The notes beneath the pieces are model-generated. The model searched no databases. It saw only the letters and a program-made list of their open reading frames with translations, and was not told the origin of the DNA. Positions 9,611-19,070 of a stretch of DNA of 64,000 nt are shown piece after piece. Where the stretch lies: the NCBI RefSeq assembly GCF_002135295.1, contig NZ_NEGG01000004.1:1-64000 (forward strand). The letters are read 5' to 3'. The stretch is from Acinetobacter sp. ANC 5054 (GTDB lineage Bacteria > Pseudomonadota > Gammaproteobacteria > Pseudomonadales > Moraxellaceae). The stretch's first letter is position 1. Each line of letters starts with the position of its first letter. Position numbers and translations under genes: made by a program.

Positions 9611-9984
9611 GATGCAGTCAAATTGAAAAAGGAATGCCTTAGTTTAAGACATTGAATGGCTTATTTACATTTTGGTTTTTCCAAATACCATTAGGTCATT
9701 TATTCACAATTTCCCAAACAATTTGCTCATACATTTCATACAGAACATGTTTTCAACATGATTCACATACTTATTACAACGTTTAAAACTAAATTATGTT
9801 GCTCATTTGTGGATGTTTTAAAACTCATACCGTTGTTACTCAGTTAAATAGCTTCCCCCAAAAAAAGTATCCAAAACCTCAAATTAACGTCTTAGCACGT
9901 TAGGCTGTTGATTCAGCTTTATTTAACTTTATAAGAATTATTCGTTCTTCCACAATTTTATCCAGTTCAAATTTCCCTAATTCA
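9611..9984. other. AT-rich intergenic DNA without a visible gene
   Basis: Between the terminator and the paired operators no ORF with a ribosome-binding site and no clear RNA structure was seen. Confidence 0.45.
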
Positions 9985-10042
9985 ATATATCGTATTTAAT
10001 CGATATACATTCAACACAATATATCGTACTATTTCGATATAA
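9985..10042 (+). promoter_or_regulatory. Two tandem operator palindromes upstream of the LLM oxidoreductase
   Basis: Two copies of the pattern ATATCG-N8-CGATAT, at 9987-10006 and 10021-10040, with centres 34 bp apart and each preceded by 'AT'. The second ends about 21 bp before the ATG at 10062. The arms are identical and the eight-base spacers differ, as expected for a dimeric repressor such as a MarR- or TetR-type protein. No regulator gene is adjacent. Confidence 0.65.
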
Positions 10043-10061
10043 ACATTGAAAGAGAACTGCT

Positions 10062-11069
10062 ATGCGTTCATTGCATGAGACCAAATTTTCGATCTTAGAA
10101 CTAGCACCTGTGCGTGAAAGTAAAAGCATCCAAGATGCACTGCACCATGCTTTGACGCTTACACAGCATGCAGAAAAATTAGGCTATGAGCGAATTTGGC
10201 TCGCAGAACATCACAACATGTCTGGTATTGCCAGTTCAGCAACATCCGTTTTACTTGGATATTTGCTGGCAAATACATCTCGCATTAAAGTGGGTTCTGG
10301 CGGTGTCATGCTACCGAACCATGCACCTCTGGTGATTGCAGAACAATTTGGTACTTTAGAAACGCTTTATTCTGGACGAGTTGAATTGGGTCTTGGTCGT
10401 GCACCTGGTACAGATCAAGCCACTATGCGGGCATTGCGCCGCGGACACCAAGAAACCGAAGATCAGTTCCCACGTGACGTTGCTGAAATTCTACAATATT
10501 TTAAAGATCCAGCACCTAATCAACAAATCATTGCGACTCCAGGTCAAAGTACTCATGTCCCAGTTTGGTTGCTGGGTTCGAGTTTATTCAGTGCGCAATT
10601 GGCCGCACAACTTGGACTTCCCTATTCCTTTGCCTCACATTTTGCCCCACGCATGTTAGGCCAAGCCATTCAGCTGTATCGAGACAATTTCACCCCTTCA
10701 GAATATTTAGCAAAACCTTATATTTCCATGGGTGTTCCTACAATTGTTGCAGAAACCAATGAAGAAGCCGAGTATTTAGCCTCAACCCCGTATCAGCGTA
10801 TTTTAAGCATGATTCGCGGTACACGTAGCAAGCTTAAACCACCTGTAGAGAATATTTCTGAGCTGTGCTCAGCTGCAGAAAAGCAATATATCGACAACTT
10901 TTATGCTGTGGCACAAATTGGCTCTCCAGAAAAAGTCAAAGCTGGCTTAAATGCTTTATTGGAAAAATATGATGTCGATGAATTTATCTTTACCTGTGAT
11001 ATTTACGACACCGATAAGCGTATTGAAAATTTTGAGCGTTTAATGCAAATCAAAAACGCTGCCATTTAG
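10062..11069 (+). CDS. Luciferase-like (LLM) flavin-dependent oxidoreductase
   Basis: 335 aa. It belongs to the bacterial luciferase-like monooxygenase family, which uses reduced FMN or F420 to oxidise a substrate with oxygen. The N-terminus '[11 protein letters not shown]', the motif '[30 protein letters not shown]' and '[22 protein letters not shown]' are hallmarks of the MsnO8/YhbW-type subgroup. The substrate is unknown. It is monocistronic, with matched operator palindromes directly upstream and a strong terminator downstream. The ATG follows AGAGAA. Confidence 0.9.
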   Translation: MRSLHETKFSILELAPVRESKSIQDALHHALTLTQHAEKLGYERIWLAEHHNMSGIASSATSVLLGYLLANTSRIKVGSGGVMLPNHAPLVIAEQFGTLETLYSGRVELGLGRAPGTDQATMRALRRGHQETEDQFPRDVAEILQYFKDPAPNQQIIATPGQSTHVPVWLLGSSLFSAQLAAQLGLPYSFASHFAPRMLGQAIQLYRDNFTPSEYLAKPYISMGVPTIVAETNEEAEYLASTPYQRILSMIRGTRSKLKPPVENISELCSAAEKQYIDNFYAVAQIGSPEKVKAGLNALLEKYDVDEFIFTCDIYDTDKRIENFERLMQIKNAAI

Positions 11070-11115
11070 CATCAAAATAATTTTAATTGATTTGATGTTT
11101 ACATAATTAATGAAT

Positions 11116-11160
11116 GAGTGACCCTATGCTACACGTTGTAGTTTGGGTCACTCCTTTTTA
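11116..11160 (+). terminator. Rho-independent terminator
   Basis: Outer stem gagtgaccc / gggtcactc with inner pairing ctaca / tgtag, followed by 'cttttta'. Confidence 0.8.
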
Positions 11161-11278
11161 TATTTTATGACACGCCTACCTTCACCCTATTCAAGCAGAA
11201 AAAATGATGCATTGATTATAATCTTGAAATCGGTATAACTATTGATCATAAGCAATAACAATGAGAACAGAATATTTT

Positions 11279-11764
11279 ATGAGTCAATATATTAACAAAC
11301 CGACCCCTGCTTTTATTGCAGCAAGTTGGGTAGCGCTCATTCTAGGCGCTGTAGTCTTTTGCATTGGACTATTTAATGCAAACATGATGCTCAATGAAAA
11401 AGGCTTTTATCTCATCCTATTGCTCTATGGATTATTTTCCTCAGTTTCATTACAGAAAATTATTCGCGACCGTTTAGAAGGCATGCATGTCACTGCCATC
11501 TATTTCGGACTTTGCTGGGCTTCAGTGGTTATTTGTCTGGTGCTGTTAGCCATTGGACTATGGAATGCCGAATTAGCTCTAAGTGAAAAAGGCTTTTATA
11601 TGATGGCATTCTTAATGAGCTTATTTGGTGCCGTTGCCGTGCAAAAGAACATTCGCGACATGGATTATTTACGCACCCATGTTAATCAACCTGAATTGAA
11701 TCACAAAACGAATCCAAGTATTGAACTGAACACAACGCTGGACGACAAGGATTTACATTCTTAA
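11279..11764 (+). CDS. yiaA: YiaA/YiaB two-helix-domain inner membrane protein
   Basis: 161 aa from the chosen start. Two copies of a two-helix membrane unit are visible: INKPTPAFIAASWVALILG...NEKGFY...LFSSVSLQKIIRD, and the second with AIGLWNAELALSEKGFYMMAFLMSLFGAVAVQKNIRD. This repeated W-x-A/G...EKGFY pattern is the YiaAB domain. The protein is predicted to have four membrane helices; function is unknown in the family. An in-frame ATG at 11261 exists, but the family normally begins just before the xINKPxPAF segment, so 11279 is preferred. Confidence 0.85.
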   Translation: MSQYINKPTPAFIAASWVALILGAVVFCIGLFNANMMLNEKGFYLILLLYGLFSSVSLQKIIRDRLEGMHVTAIYFGLCWASVVICLVLLAIGLWNAELALSEKGFYMMAFLMSLFGAVAVQKNIRDMDYLRTHVNQPELNHKTNPSIELNTTLDDKDLHS

Positions 11765-11791
11765 ACTGTGTATATCTTCAATTCACAAATC

Positions 11792-11815
11792 AAGGCATCG
11801 ATCTAAGATGCCTTT
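11792..11815 (+). terminator. Weak hairpin after yiaA
   Basis: Stem aaggcatc / gatgcctt with a short loop, but without a proper T-run. It may be a weak terminator or a processing hairpin. Confidence 0.4.
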
Positions 11816-12012
11816 GATCCCTAATTCTGCACAAACCCATCAATATATAAATGCATTCTTATAAAACAGCGAATGACAAGTACCAAGAAGATCAATTCCA
11901 TAAAATTTGCATGACTAATCAGACTGAAAAACAACTTTACCCCTCAAAGTTGTTAGTTGAATATATTCCTAATCGCATAGCATCAAAAATAAAGTATAGA
12001 TAAGGAATAAAT

Positions 12013-12585
12013 ATGGCCAATCAGCAGGATGCAAATCACCATATTTTCAATAATAGTCTTGAAGATTTTGCACAGTTTCGTGGTGTATTACTTAATTCAG
12101 AACAATTGAAGGACTTTGATTTTAAAAATAAAAAAATCGCAATTATTGGTATTGATCAACATATAGTTTCCGAACTACACCAACTTTGCCAAGTTGCCGA
12201 CAACATTATGGTCTATCAAATTAAACCGCAATTTGTCTTACCGCGTACAGAACGCTTACTCAATAAATTAATACAACACCCTTTATTTGCAAAAAACCGC
12301 CGACTATTTAGCAATCGCATAAAAAGTATTTTGGCTTTACGTTTTTTGGAAGATCAAGTTCCAAATCATTGGTTAAGACACCTACTGAGTCCCAATACAG
12401 CAATACAGAATAAAACCTTCTTAAAATCGGATCATTATTATGCAGCACTGCAACAACCCAATTGCATCTTAAATACGTGGCCAATTATCAAAATCCATAA
12501 TCACACGATTACAGCTTTGGACGATCATAGTTTTGATTGTGATGTGATCGTTCGAAGTGAACTCACCGAGAAAAGTAGAAAATGA
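12013..12585 (+). CDS. Degenerate flavin-monooxygenase-like ORF
   Basis: 190 aa. The pattern KKIAIIG...VADNIMVYQIKPQFVLPRTERLLNKL... NHWLRHLLSP...FLKSDHYYAALQQPNCIL...FDCDVIV follows the NADPH-binding middle part of flavin-containing/Baeyer-Villiger monooxygenases (KxVxVIGxGxS...vtvfQRxPxwxxPR...DfYxAL..pNVxLv...E.DVIV). It lacks the N-terminal FAD Rossmann domain and the C-terminal part, and the second glycine-rich motif is lost (GIDQHI). It still has an intact frame and an AAGGAA site, so it is transcribed and translated plausibly. It is either a decayed remnant or a repurposed small protein. Assignment is from remembered pattern only. Confidence 0.5.
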   Translation: MANQQDANHHIFNNSLEDFAQFRGVLLNSEQLKDFDFKNKKIAIIGIDQHIVSELHQLCQVADNIMVYQIKPQFVLPRTERLLNKLIQHPLFAKNRRLFSNRIKSILALRFLEDQVPNHWLRHLLSPNTAIQNKTFLKSDHYYAALQQPNCILNTWPIIKIHNHTITALDDHSFDCDVIVRSELTEKSRK

Positions 12586-12637
12586 CCTCATCATTACTGA
12601 ATTTCAATCAAATCCTTCTATCCAAAATGTACAGATG

Positions 12638-12660
12638 AAAGCCGAATCCTTCGGCTTTTA
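12638..12660 (+). terminator. Rho-independent terminator
   Basis: Stem aaagccgaa-tcc-ttcggcttt with a short T-run, 50 bp after the degenerate monooxygenase-like ORF. Confidence 0.7.
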
Positions 12661-13427
12661 GCTAATTTATAGTTGATGTATTTCTATAATCTTTAGTAAT
12701 GATCTAATCATCTTCTTCATCTCAGTTGATTAAATCTACAAAGGTATAAAGTAAGCATAATTACTAATTCAATGAAATAGTATTGAAACTCAGTGTCATC
12801 ACTAACGTTCAAAAATCAAAAGAATATTCAGTCATGCAACTATTTTTTCATACCGAACTTAAATCATGAACATTAATATTATTTCTTTTTCTAGGTTCTA
12901 TTTCTTCAAGAAATACCTTAATTTTTTTGTGCTTTAGCAGATGATAAACAGCAAAAAAGCCACGCTAAAACAAATAAATTGATTAAAATAAAACCACATC
13001 ATTTAAATAAATGGCACCATTTTCCAAGATTCATGCTTAAACTCGCACTGTTTGTCTATTTTATATACATATTTTTGATCAAATCATCATCACTTGAATC
13101 CCAAAATCACACCAATTTTGAATATTTATTACCCAATACGTGAATTCCAAAAACCAATATCCCCGCTTTTCAACACGATCAACATTCAAATCGGTACTGG
13201 TAAATTTCAGTAAAATGACTCGTTAATGCGTGCTCAATTAGAATAAATATTGTTCGTCATTTGGGTCAATGAAACTTATAAAAAGCATCTAATAGTTTAA
13301 GTATTTTTTATAGAAAATTTACAATTTTTTAATGAACTAAAACCTAAAATTAGGACTTTCAAAAAAAAGTATCGTTTTTTATATTTTTATACTAATTACA
13401 TATAATAAAAACAGTATTTTTCTATCA
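12661..13427. other. Gene-free AT-rich stretch
   Basis: Almost 770 bp with many stops in all frames, only very short frames, no good Shine-Dalgarno/ORF pairs and no tRNA-like fold. It follows a degenerate gene and may be decayed DNA, but no similarity to a known gene could be recognised. Confidence 0.55.
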
Positions 13428-13455
13428 TAAAAAAGCCACCGAAGTGGCTTTTTCC
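13428..13455 (-). terminator. Rho-independent terminator of ppsR
   Basis: Read on the minus strand, stem agccac-ttcg-gtggct is followed by six T. It lies just after the ppsR stop. Confidence 0.87.
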
Positions 13456-13458
13456 TTT

Positions 13459-14295
13459 TTATCCGATACGGCGTTTCAAACCGGTCATTTGTAATACCCG
13501 AGTTGAGATTTCTTCAATTGACATTTCTGACACGTTTAAATACTTAATCCCTTCAGAAATATAAATGCCTTCAATCGCGCGAAGTTCCATTTGGCACTGA
13601 CTAAAACTTGCATAACGACTGTTGGCTTTACGCTCTGTACGAATCGCTACAAGTCGCTCTGCATCAATCATCAGACCAAATAACTTATGTTTATGTTCAC
13701 GTAAAACTGCTGGTAAACGGTTATCATCCAAGTCTTCTTCAGTCAGTGGATAGTTTGCAACACGAATTCCAAATTGTAATGACAAATAGATCGACGTTGG
13801 CGTTTTGCCCGAACGTGACACGCCAATTAAAATTAAATCGGCTTTGTCATAGTGCCGAGTACGTGCACCATCATCATTATCTAAAGCGAAATGAACTGCA
13901 TCAATACGAGCTTTATAAGACGCAGAATCTGTTACTGCATGCGTTTGCCCGACTAAAGTTGTAGGCGCAGTGCCCAACTCATCAGATAACTTACTAATAA
14001 GCCCTTCAAATACATCAAGATTTATTGCATCCGCAGTATTAATAATATCTCGAACATACGGGTCTACAAGGGTATCAAATACCAAAGGTTTTTGACCATC
14101 AAATTGAGAGCGCTGATTGATCTCTGCAACCACATTTGTCGCTGCTTCTTCGGTGGTAATGTAAGGAATAATATGAATGTCAAAATCTACATGAGGAAAC
14201 TGTGCTAACAGTGAATGACCAAGGGTTTCTGCAGTGATTGCAGTACCATCTGAAACGAAGAAAACACTGCGCTTAATTTGGTTACCTTCTGACAT
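13459..14295 (-). CDS. ppsR: PEP synthase regulatory protein (bifunctional kinase/pyrophosphorylase)
   Basis: 278 aa, DUF299 family. It inactivates PEP synthase by ADP-dependent phosphorylation of an active-site threonine and reactivates it by Pi-dependent dephosphorylation. N-terminal VFFVSDGTAITAETLGHSLL and the P-loop GVSRSGKTPTSIYLSLQFG (near residue 155) are the family hallmarks. It is divergently transcribed from ppsA, its target enzyme, with about 150 bp shared regulatory DNA, which confirms the call. Confidence 0.96.
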   Translation of the reverse strand: MSEGNQIKRSVFFVSDGTAITAETLGHSLLAQFPHVDFDIHIIPYITTEEAATNVVAEINQRSQFDGQKPLVFDTLVDPYVRDIINTADAINLDVFEGLISKLSDELGTAPTTLVGQTHAVTDSASYKARIDAVHFALDNDDGARTRHYDKADLILIGVSRSGKTPTSIYLSLQFGIRVANYPLTEEDLDDNRLPAVLREHKHKLFGLMIDAERLVAIRTERKANSRYASFSQCQMELRAIEGIYISEGIKYLNVSEMSIEEISTRVLQMTGLKRRIG

Positions 14296-14374
14296 TAAAA
14301 TTCTCCTCCAATATTTGTCTTAGTACTATATAATCTTTATAGTAAACCATCTTACATGACTGTCACTTAGTAAA

Positions 14375-14402
14375 TTCAAAATGCTAAGTAATTTGTTATA
14401 AT
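14375..14402 (+). promoter_or_regulatory. Candidate sigma-70 promoter for ppsA
   Basis: A perfect -10 TATAAT (14397-14402) is preceded by TTCAAA (14375-14380) with a 16-bp spacer, about 45 bp upstream of the ppsA start. Confidence 0.5.
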
Positions 14403-14448
14403 TTCATGCCAAGATAGTGATTAATACTGCAAAAGTGGAGTAACAACT

Positions 14449-16827
14449 TTGGAAGCGCGCGTAATTGGTCTAGAAAAATTAGGGAAACACGACGTAGAAC
14501 TCGTGGGTGGTAAAAACTCTTCATTAGGTGAAATGATCAGCCATCTTGCTAATGCAGGTGTATCAGTTCCTGGTGGTTTTGCTACTACAGCTCAAGCGTA
14601 TCGTGAATTTCTCGAGCAAAGTGGCCTAAACGCTAAAATTAACGCTGAGCTTGCTGCTCTTAATGTAGACGACGTTAATGCACTTGCTGAAACTGGTGCA
14701 AAAATCCGTCAATGGATTGTAGACACTCCGCTTACTGCAGAACTTGAAAAAGAAATTCGTGAAGCTTTCACTGCACTTTCAAATGGCAACCCTGAAATCG
14801 CGGTTGCTGTTCGTTCATCTGCGACTGCAGAAGACTTACCAGACGCATCATTTGCTGGCCAACAAGAAACTTTCTTGAACATCCGTGGTATCGACAACAT
14901 TCTTGTTGCGATTAAAGAAGTATTTGCTTCTCTTTATAATGACCGCGCAATTTCTTACCGCGTACACCAAAACTTTGCACATGACGTTGTTGCATTGTCT
15001 GCTGGTGTTCAACGCATGGTTCGTTCTGAAACTGGTGCTGCTGGTGTAATGTTTACACTAGATACAGAATCTGGTTTCCGCGATGCAGTATTCATCACAG
15101 CTTCTTATGGCTTGGGTGAAATGGTTGTACAAGGTGCAGTAAACCCAGACGAATTCTACGTCTCTAAACCACTTCTTAATGCAGGTAGACACGCTGTATT
15201 ACGTCGTAACCTTGGTTCTAAACACCAAAAAATGATTTATGGTGAAGAAGGCGCTGCGGGTAAATCAGTTGTAGTTGTTGATGTTGAAAAAGCAGATCGT
15301 CAACAATTCGCACTAAATGACCACGAGCTTCAAGAACTTGCTAAACAAGCATTGATCATTGAAAACCATTACGGTTCAGCAATGGACATCGAATGGGCGA
15401 AAGATGGCGACGACGGTCAAATCTACATCGTTCAAGCACGTCCAGAAACTGTGAAAAGCCGTGAAAATGTCGGCACAATGGAACGCTACCTACTTAAACA
15501 AAAAGGTACTGTGATTTGTGAAGGTCGTTCAATTGGTCAACGTATTGGTTCTGGTCGCGTTCGTATCGTAACGTCAATCAAAGAAATGGATAAAGTGCAA
15601 GACGGTGACGTACTTGTATCTGACATGACTGACCCAGACTGGGAACCAGTAATGAAACGTGCAGCTGCGATTGTCACTAATCGTGGTGGTCGTACTTGTC
15701 ACGCAGCAATTATTGCACGTGAACTTGGTGTTCCAGCGATCGTTGGTTGTGGTAATGCAACAGAAGTATTGACTGATGGTCAAGAAGTAACTGTTTCATG
15801 TGCTGAAGGTGATACTGGCTTCATTTATGAAGGTGCTTTGGACTTCGAAATCCAACGTAACTCAATCGAATCTATGCCTACGCTTCCGTTCAAAATCATG
15901 ATGAACGTAGGTAACCCTGACCGCGCATTTGACTTTGCTCAAATCCCTAACGAAGGTGTAGGTCTTGCTCGTCTTGAGTTCATCATCAACCGTATGATCG
16001 GTGTTCACCCGAAAGCACTACTTAACATTGACAGCCTTCCACGTGAAACTCGTGCAGCTGTATTGTCACGTACTGCGGGTTATGCATCTCCTATCGAATT
16101 CTATGTTGAAAAACTAGTTGAAGGTATTTCTACTCTTGCTGCAGCATTTGCTGACAAGCCAGTGATCGTTCGTATGTCTGACTTTAAGTCAAACGAATAT
16201 GCGAACTTAATCGGTGGTAAGTTATACGAGCCTGAGGAAGAAAACCCAATGTTGGGCTTCCGTGGTGCGAGCCGTTATGTATCAGACAACTTCCGTGACT
16301 GCTTCGAACTTGAATGCCGTGCATTGAAAAAAGCGCGTGATGAAATGGGTTTAACCAACATTCAAATCATGATTCCTTTCGTACGTACAGTAGCTGAAGC
16401 GAAACGTGTAATTGAATTGTTAGCGCTTAACGGTCTTAAACGTGGCGAAAATGGTCTTAAAGTGATCATGATGTGTGAACTTCCAACTAACGCATTGTTG
16501 GCTGAACAGTTCCTTGAACACTTTGACGGTTTCTCTATCGGCTCAAACGACTTGACTCAGTTAACACTTGGTCTAGACCGTGACTCTGGTATTGTTTCTC
16601 ACCTATTTGACGAACGTGATCCAGCAGTTAAAGCACTTCTTTCAATGGCAATCCATGCTTGTCGTAAAGCTGGCAAATACGTAGGTATTTGTGGTCAAGG
16701 TCCTTCTGACCACCCTGACCTTGCTAAATGGCTAATGGAACAAGGTATCGAGTCTGTTTCACTTAACCCTGACTCAGTATTAGACACATGGTTCTTCCTT
16801 TCTGAAGAAAAAGCTCAACAAGCTTAA
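14449..16827 (+). CDS. ppsA: Phosphoenolpyruvate synthase
   Basis: 792 aa. It makes PEP from pyruvate and ATP (AMP and phosphate released), allowing gluconeogenesis from acids, which fits an organism that grows mainly on organic acids. The N-terminal ATP-grasp domain ([23 protein letters not shown]), the swivelling domain with the phospho-histidine ([15 protein letters not shown], His about 417, with the regulatory Thr two residues before) and the C-terminal pyruvate domain with [11 protein letters not shown] and catalytic Cys ([10 protein letters not shown], about 748) are all visible. The start is TTG, placed behind GTGGAG; no better in-frame ATG precedes the conserved N-terminus. Confidence 0.97.
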   Translation: MEARVIGLEKLGKHDVELVGGKNSSLGEMISHLANAGVSVPGGFATTAQAYREFLEQSGLNAKINAELAALNVDDVNALAETGAKIRQWIVDTPLTAELEKEIREAFTALSNGNPEIAVAVRSSATAEDLPDASFAGQQETFLNIRGIDNILVAIKEVFASLYNDRAISYRVHQNFAHDVVALSAGVQRMVRSETGAAGVMFTLDTESGFRDAVFITASYGLGEMVVQGAVNPDEFYVSKPLLNAGRHAVLRRNLGSKHQKMIYGEEGAAGKSVVVVDVEKADRQQFALNDHELQELAKQALIIENHYGSAMDIEWAKDGDDGQIYIVQARPETVKSRENVGTMERYLLKQKGTVICEGRSIGQRIGSGRVRIVTSIKEMDKVQDGDVLVSDMTDPDWEPVMKRAAAIVTNRGGRTCHAAIIARELGVPAIVGCGNATEVLTDGQEVTVSCAEGDTGFIYEGALDFEIQRNSIESMPTLPFKIMMNVGNPDRAFDFAQIPNEGVGLARLEFIINRMIGVHPKALLNIDSLPRETRAAVLSRTAGYASPIEFYVEKLVEGISTLAAAFADKPVIVRMSDFKSNEYANLIGGKLYEPEEENPMLGFRGASRYVSDNFRDCFELECRALKKARDEMGLTNIQIMIPFVRTVAEAKRVIELLALNGLKRGENGLKVIMMCELPTNALLAEQFLEHFDGFSIGSNDLTQLTLGLDRDSGIVSHLFDERDPAVKALLSMAIHACRKAGKYVGICGQGPSDHPDLAKWLMEQGIESVSLNPDSVLDTWFFLSEEKAQQA

Positions 16828-16838
16828 TAAACTGTGTT

Positions 16839-16870
16839 AAAAAAAGACCCACATGTGGGTCTTTTTTTTT
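16839..16870 (+). terminator. Rho-independent terminator of ppsA
   Basis: Stem agacccac-at-gtgggtct, followed by nine T, with an A-run before it. Confidence 0.9.
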
Positions 16871-16908
16871 ATTTATAATTTACTGACGTTTTTTGAGAAT
16901 TTAGCTTT

Positions 16909-17697
16909 ATGCAGATTTACTTGGCACGAAACAATCAACAAGCTGGTCCATACACATTGGAACAACTCAACCAAATGCTTGCAAGTCAACAAGTTCAGTT
17001 GACTGACTTAGTCTGGCATCAAGGCATGAGTGAATGGAAAGCTTTGGGTGAACTTACTCAAGGTCAGCATGTTTATATGCCTGAAGGTTATACTCCACCT
17101 GTCCCATCTACTCCATTTGAGCCAAAACAAAATACAGCAACACAGAATTATGCCTCCGCACGCACGCAGCAAAATGAACAATACACATTGGCGAGTATTC
17201 CAAAACGTGTACTGGCGAAAATTGTAGATTTGTTGCTTTGGATTCCTGCGACATTCATTTTGACTGCCTTTTTCAATACTGTGGAAAAAAGCAAATTTGC
17301 TAGTTTAAATGAACAGTTTATGCAAGCTGTGATGACACCTAATGCAGATCCAAATGTGTTACAAACACTGCAAACGCAGATGGTGGATATGTTCCCTAAT
17401 CAAGCATGGATCGCAATGTTCGCCTACCTATTCATCATGCTCTTTATTCAAGCTTTTTTAATTGCTAAATCTGGGCAAAGTATTGGCAAAAAAATCACTA
17501 AGATTAAAATTGTCGATGTTGAAACAGGTGAACAAGTCAATTTAATGCGCGGCTTCACCTTACGTAGTGTTTTATTTATTTTCCTAAACTTCCTATCGAT
17601 GCCATTAAGCGTGATCATTGACTCAGTATTTATTTTTAGCAAGAAGCGCCAAACACTGCATGACAAATTGGCTAAAACCAAGGTCATAAACCAATAA
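16909..17697 (+). CDS. GYF_2 and RDD domain membrane protein
   Basis: 262 aa. The N-terminal 60 residues (YLARNNQQAGPYTLEQLNQMLASQQVQLTDLVWHQGMSEWKAL) form a GYF_2 domain, a small soluble peptide-binding-type fold. The C-terminal part is an RDD domain: 'IPKRVLAKIVDLLLWIPATFIL' followed by further helices and 'GQSIGKKITKIKIVD'. The typical 'R..A...D' is present as KRVLAKIVD. Function is unknown; RDD proteins are often linked to transport or ion homeostasis. It is monocistronic, with terminators on both sides. Confidence 0.85.
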   Translation: MQIYLARNNQQAGPYTLEQLNQMLASQQVQLTDLVWHQGMSEWKALGELTQGQHVYMPEGYTPPVPSTPFEPKQNTATQNYASARTQQNEQYTLASIPKRVLAKIVDLLLWIPATFILTAFFNTVEKSKFASLNEQFMQAVMTPNADPNVLQTLQTQMVDMFPNQAWIAMFAYLFIMLFIQAFLIAKSGQSIGKKITKIKIVDVETGEQVNLMRGFTLRSVLFIFLNFLSMPLSVIIDSVFIFSKKRQTLHDKLAKTKVINQ

Positions 17698-17710
17698 CTT
17701 TCTACTTTTC

Positions 17711-17742
17711 AAAAGGGATGATTTTTTCATCCCTTTTTTTTT
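17711..17742 (+). terminator. Rho-independent terminator
   Basis: Stem aaagggatga / tcatcccttt with loop of T, followed by nine T. Confidence 0.88.
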
Positions 17743-17853
17743 GCATTACCTTGAAATTAAAATAAAATTCCTATAAAAAAAATGCAATTCCGACTGATAA
17801 AATAGGGTTTTAATACAGTCATTTAAAGCAAGTTTATGTATAGCTTAGTTTGT

Positions 17854-17975
17854 CATTATGAGGCATAATGCCCTACAACGTAGCGGTGTCGCATCATTGT
17901 GACGGTTTTTTCATGTCTGAAAAAAATCACAATCATGCGACACTTTATTCGCTATCCCAAATTTTAAATTTAGGG
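17854..17975 (+). promoter_or_regulatory. Highly structured cyo leader with three hairpins
   Basis: Upstream of cyoA there are three consecutive dyads. 17854-17870: cattatg-agg-cataatg. 17886-17943: a 58-nt hairpin with 17-nt arms (one mismatch) plus inner pairing of ttttttca with tgaaaaaa. 17955-17975: tccc...aaattt / aaattt...ggga. The last ends 27 bp before the cyoA start. No proper T-run follows the long hairpin, so a simple terminator is not supported; a regulatory 5' UTR or operator set is likely. No known riboswitch class was recognised. Confidence 0.6.
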
Positions 17976-18002
17976 AATGGGACTCTTCACCGAGGTTGTA
18001 AA

Positions 18003-19067
18003 ATGAGACAAACAATTTTAGCTGTATTGTCTTTATCTGCGATCGCTGCACTCTTGACTGGGTGTGGTGGTGATATGGTACTTCTAAACTCAAAAGGTCC
18101 AGTTGCTGAAGGTCAATCGAACCTCATGCTTACTGCGATCTACCTAATGTTGTTGGTAGTTATTCCATCAGCACTTATGGCGTTATGGTTTGGTTGGAAA
18201 TATCGCGCGTCAAATAAAGATGCAGACTATAAACCTACTTGGGCACACTCTACTGCAATTGAAGTTGTAGTTTGGGGTATTCCTGTCATTATTATTGGTA
18301 TTTTAGCGGCATTAACATGGTGGGGCTCACACGAGTACGATCCATACAAACCATTAAAATCAGAAAAAGCGCCTTTAACTGTTCAAGTTATTGCTGAACA
18401 ATTTAAATGGATCTTTATCTACCCGGAACAAGGCATCGCTACTGTAAACGAAATGCGTTTCCCAGAGAAAACTCCGGTATCGCTTCGTATTACATCTAAC
18501 TTTACGATGAACTCATTCTTCATCCCTGCGTTAGGTGGTCAGATTTATGCAATGGCGGGTATGCAAACTCACCTGAACCTATTGGCTGACGAACTTAGTC
18601 CTGCTGAAGGCTTCCGTGGTTTCTCATCTAACTACTCAGGTTATGGTTTCTCACAAATGCGCTTCCGCGCTCACTCTGTGACAGATACTCAGTTTGCCGA
18701 ATGGGTTAATGCAGTTAAAGCTGGTAATGGTACTTCAGTAAATCCAGAAGCAGTACAAAAAACTGTTTTAGACCAAGCTGAATTCCAAACTCTTAAAGAC
18801 GGCGACCGCTCTAAACATCAGATCGAAGCTTTAGTTGCTAAAGCAACTACTCCTGAAGAGAAGGCTAAAGCTGAAGCAATGAAGCCTTACCCTACTAAGC
18901 CACATCCAGTGACTTACTATTCTTCAGTAGAACCTAAATTGTTCGAATCAGTGATTAACAAATACATGAGCAACTACCACGGTGCTGACCATTCAGCGAC
19001 TGCTGGTCATGAAGCTGCTGCTTCTGAAGCTCATGCAGGCGTTGAACATGCGGCTGCAGGGGAATAA
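18003..19067 (+). CDS. cyoA: Cytochrome bo3 ubiquinol oxidase subunit II
   Basis: 354 aa from the ATG at 18003, which opens a lipoprotein signal peptide with lipobox LLTGC (Cys 21). The frame is open further upstream to 17868, but that would bury the signal peptide behind a leader. Two membrane helices follow, then the cupredoxin-like periplasmic domain without Cu(A) cysteines, as expected for quinol oxidases (QFKWIFIYPEQGIATVNE; MNSFFIPALGGQIYAM; FRGFSSNYSGYGFSQMRF). The C-terminus has a His/Ala/Glu-rich tail. It is first gene of cyoABCDE; the complex oxidises ubiquinol and pumps protons. Confidence 0.95.
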   Translation: MRQTILAVLSLSAIAALLTGCGGDMVLLNSKGPVAEGQSNLMLTAIYLMLLVVIPSALMALWFGWKYRASNKDADYKPTWAHSTAIEVVVWGIPVIIIGILAALTWWGSHEYDPYKPLKSEKAPLTVQVIAEQFKWIFIYPEQGIATVNEMRFPEKTPVSLRITSNFTMNSFFIPALGGQIYAMAGMQTHLNLLADELSPAEGFRGFSSNYSGYGFSQMRFRAHSVTDTQFAEWVNAVKAGNGTSVNPEAVQKTVLDQAEFQTLKDGDRSKHQIEALVAKATTPEEKAKAEAMKPYPTKPHPVTYYSSVEPKLFESVINKYMSNYHGADHSATAGHEAAASEAHAGVEHAAAGE

Positions 19068-19070
19068 GAC

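Noticed and set aside
9276..9626. Long reverse and alternate-frame ORFs over the second glycine-zipper gene
   Set aside because: They arise from repetitive Gly/Arg/Asp/Tyr codons in the real gene and have His/Thr/Val monotony.
17868..18002. In-frame extension of cyoA upstream to 17868
   Set aside because: It would place 45 residues before the lipoprotein signal peptide and runs through the strong hairpin; the ATG at 18003 fits the lipobox and family.
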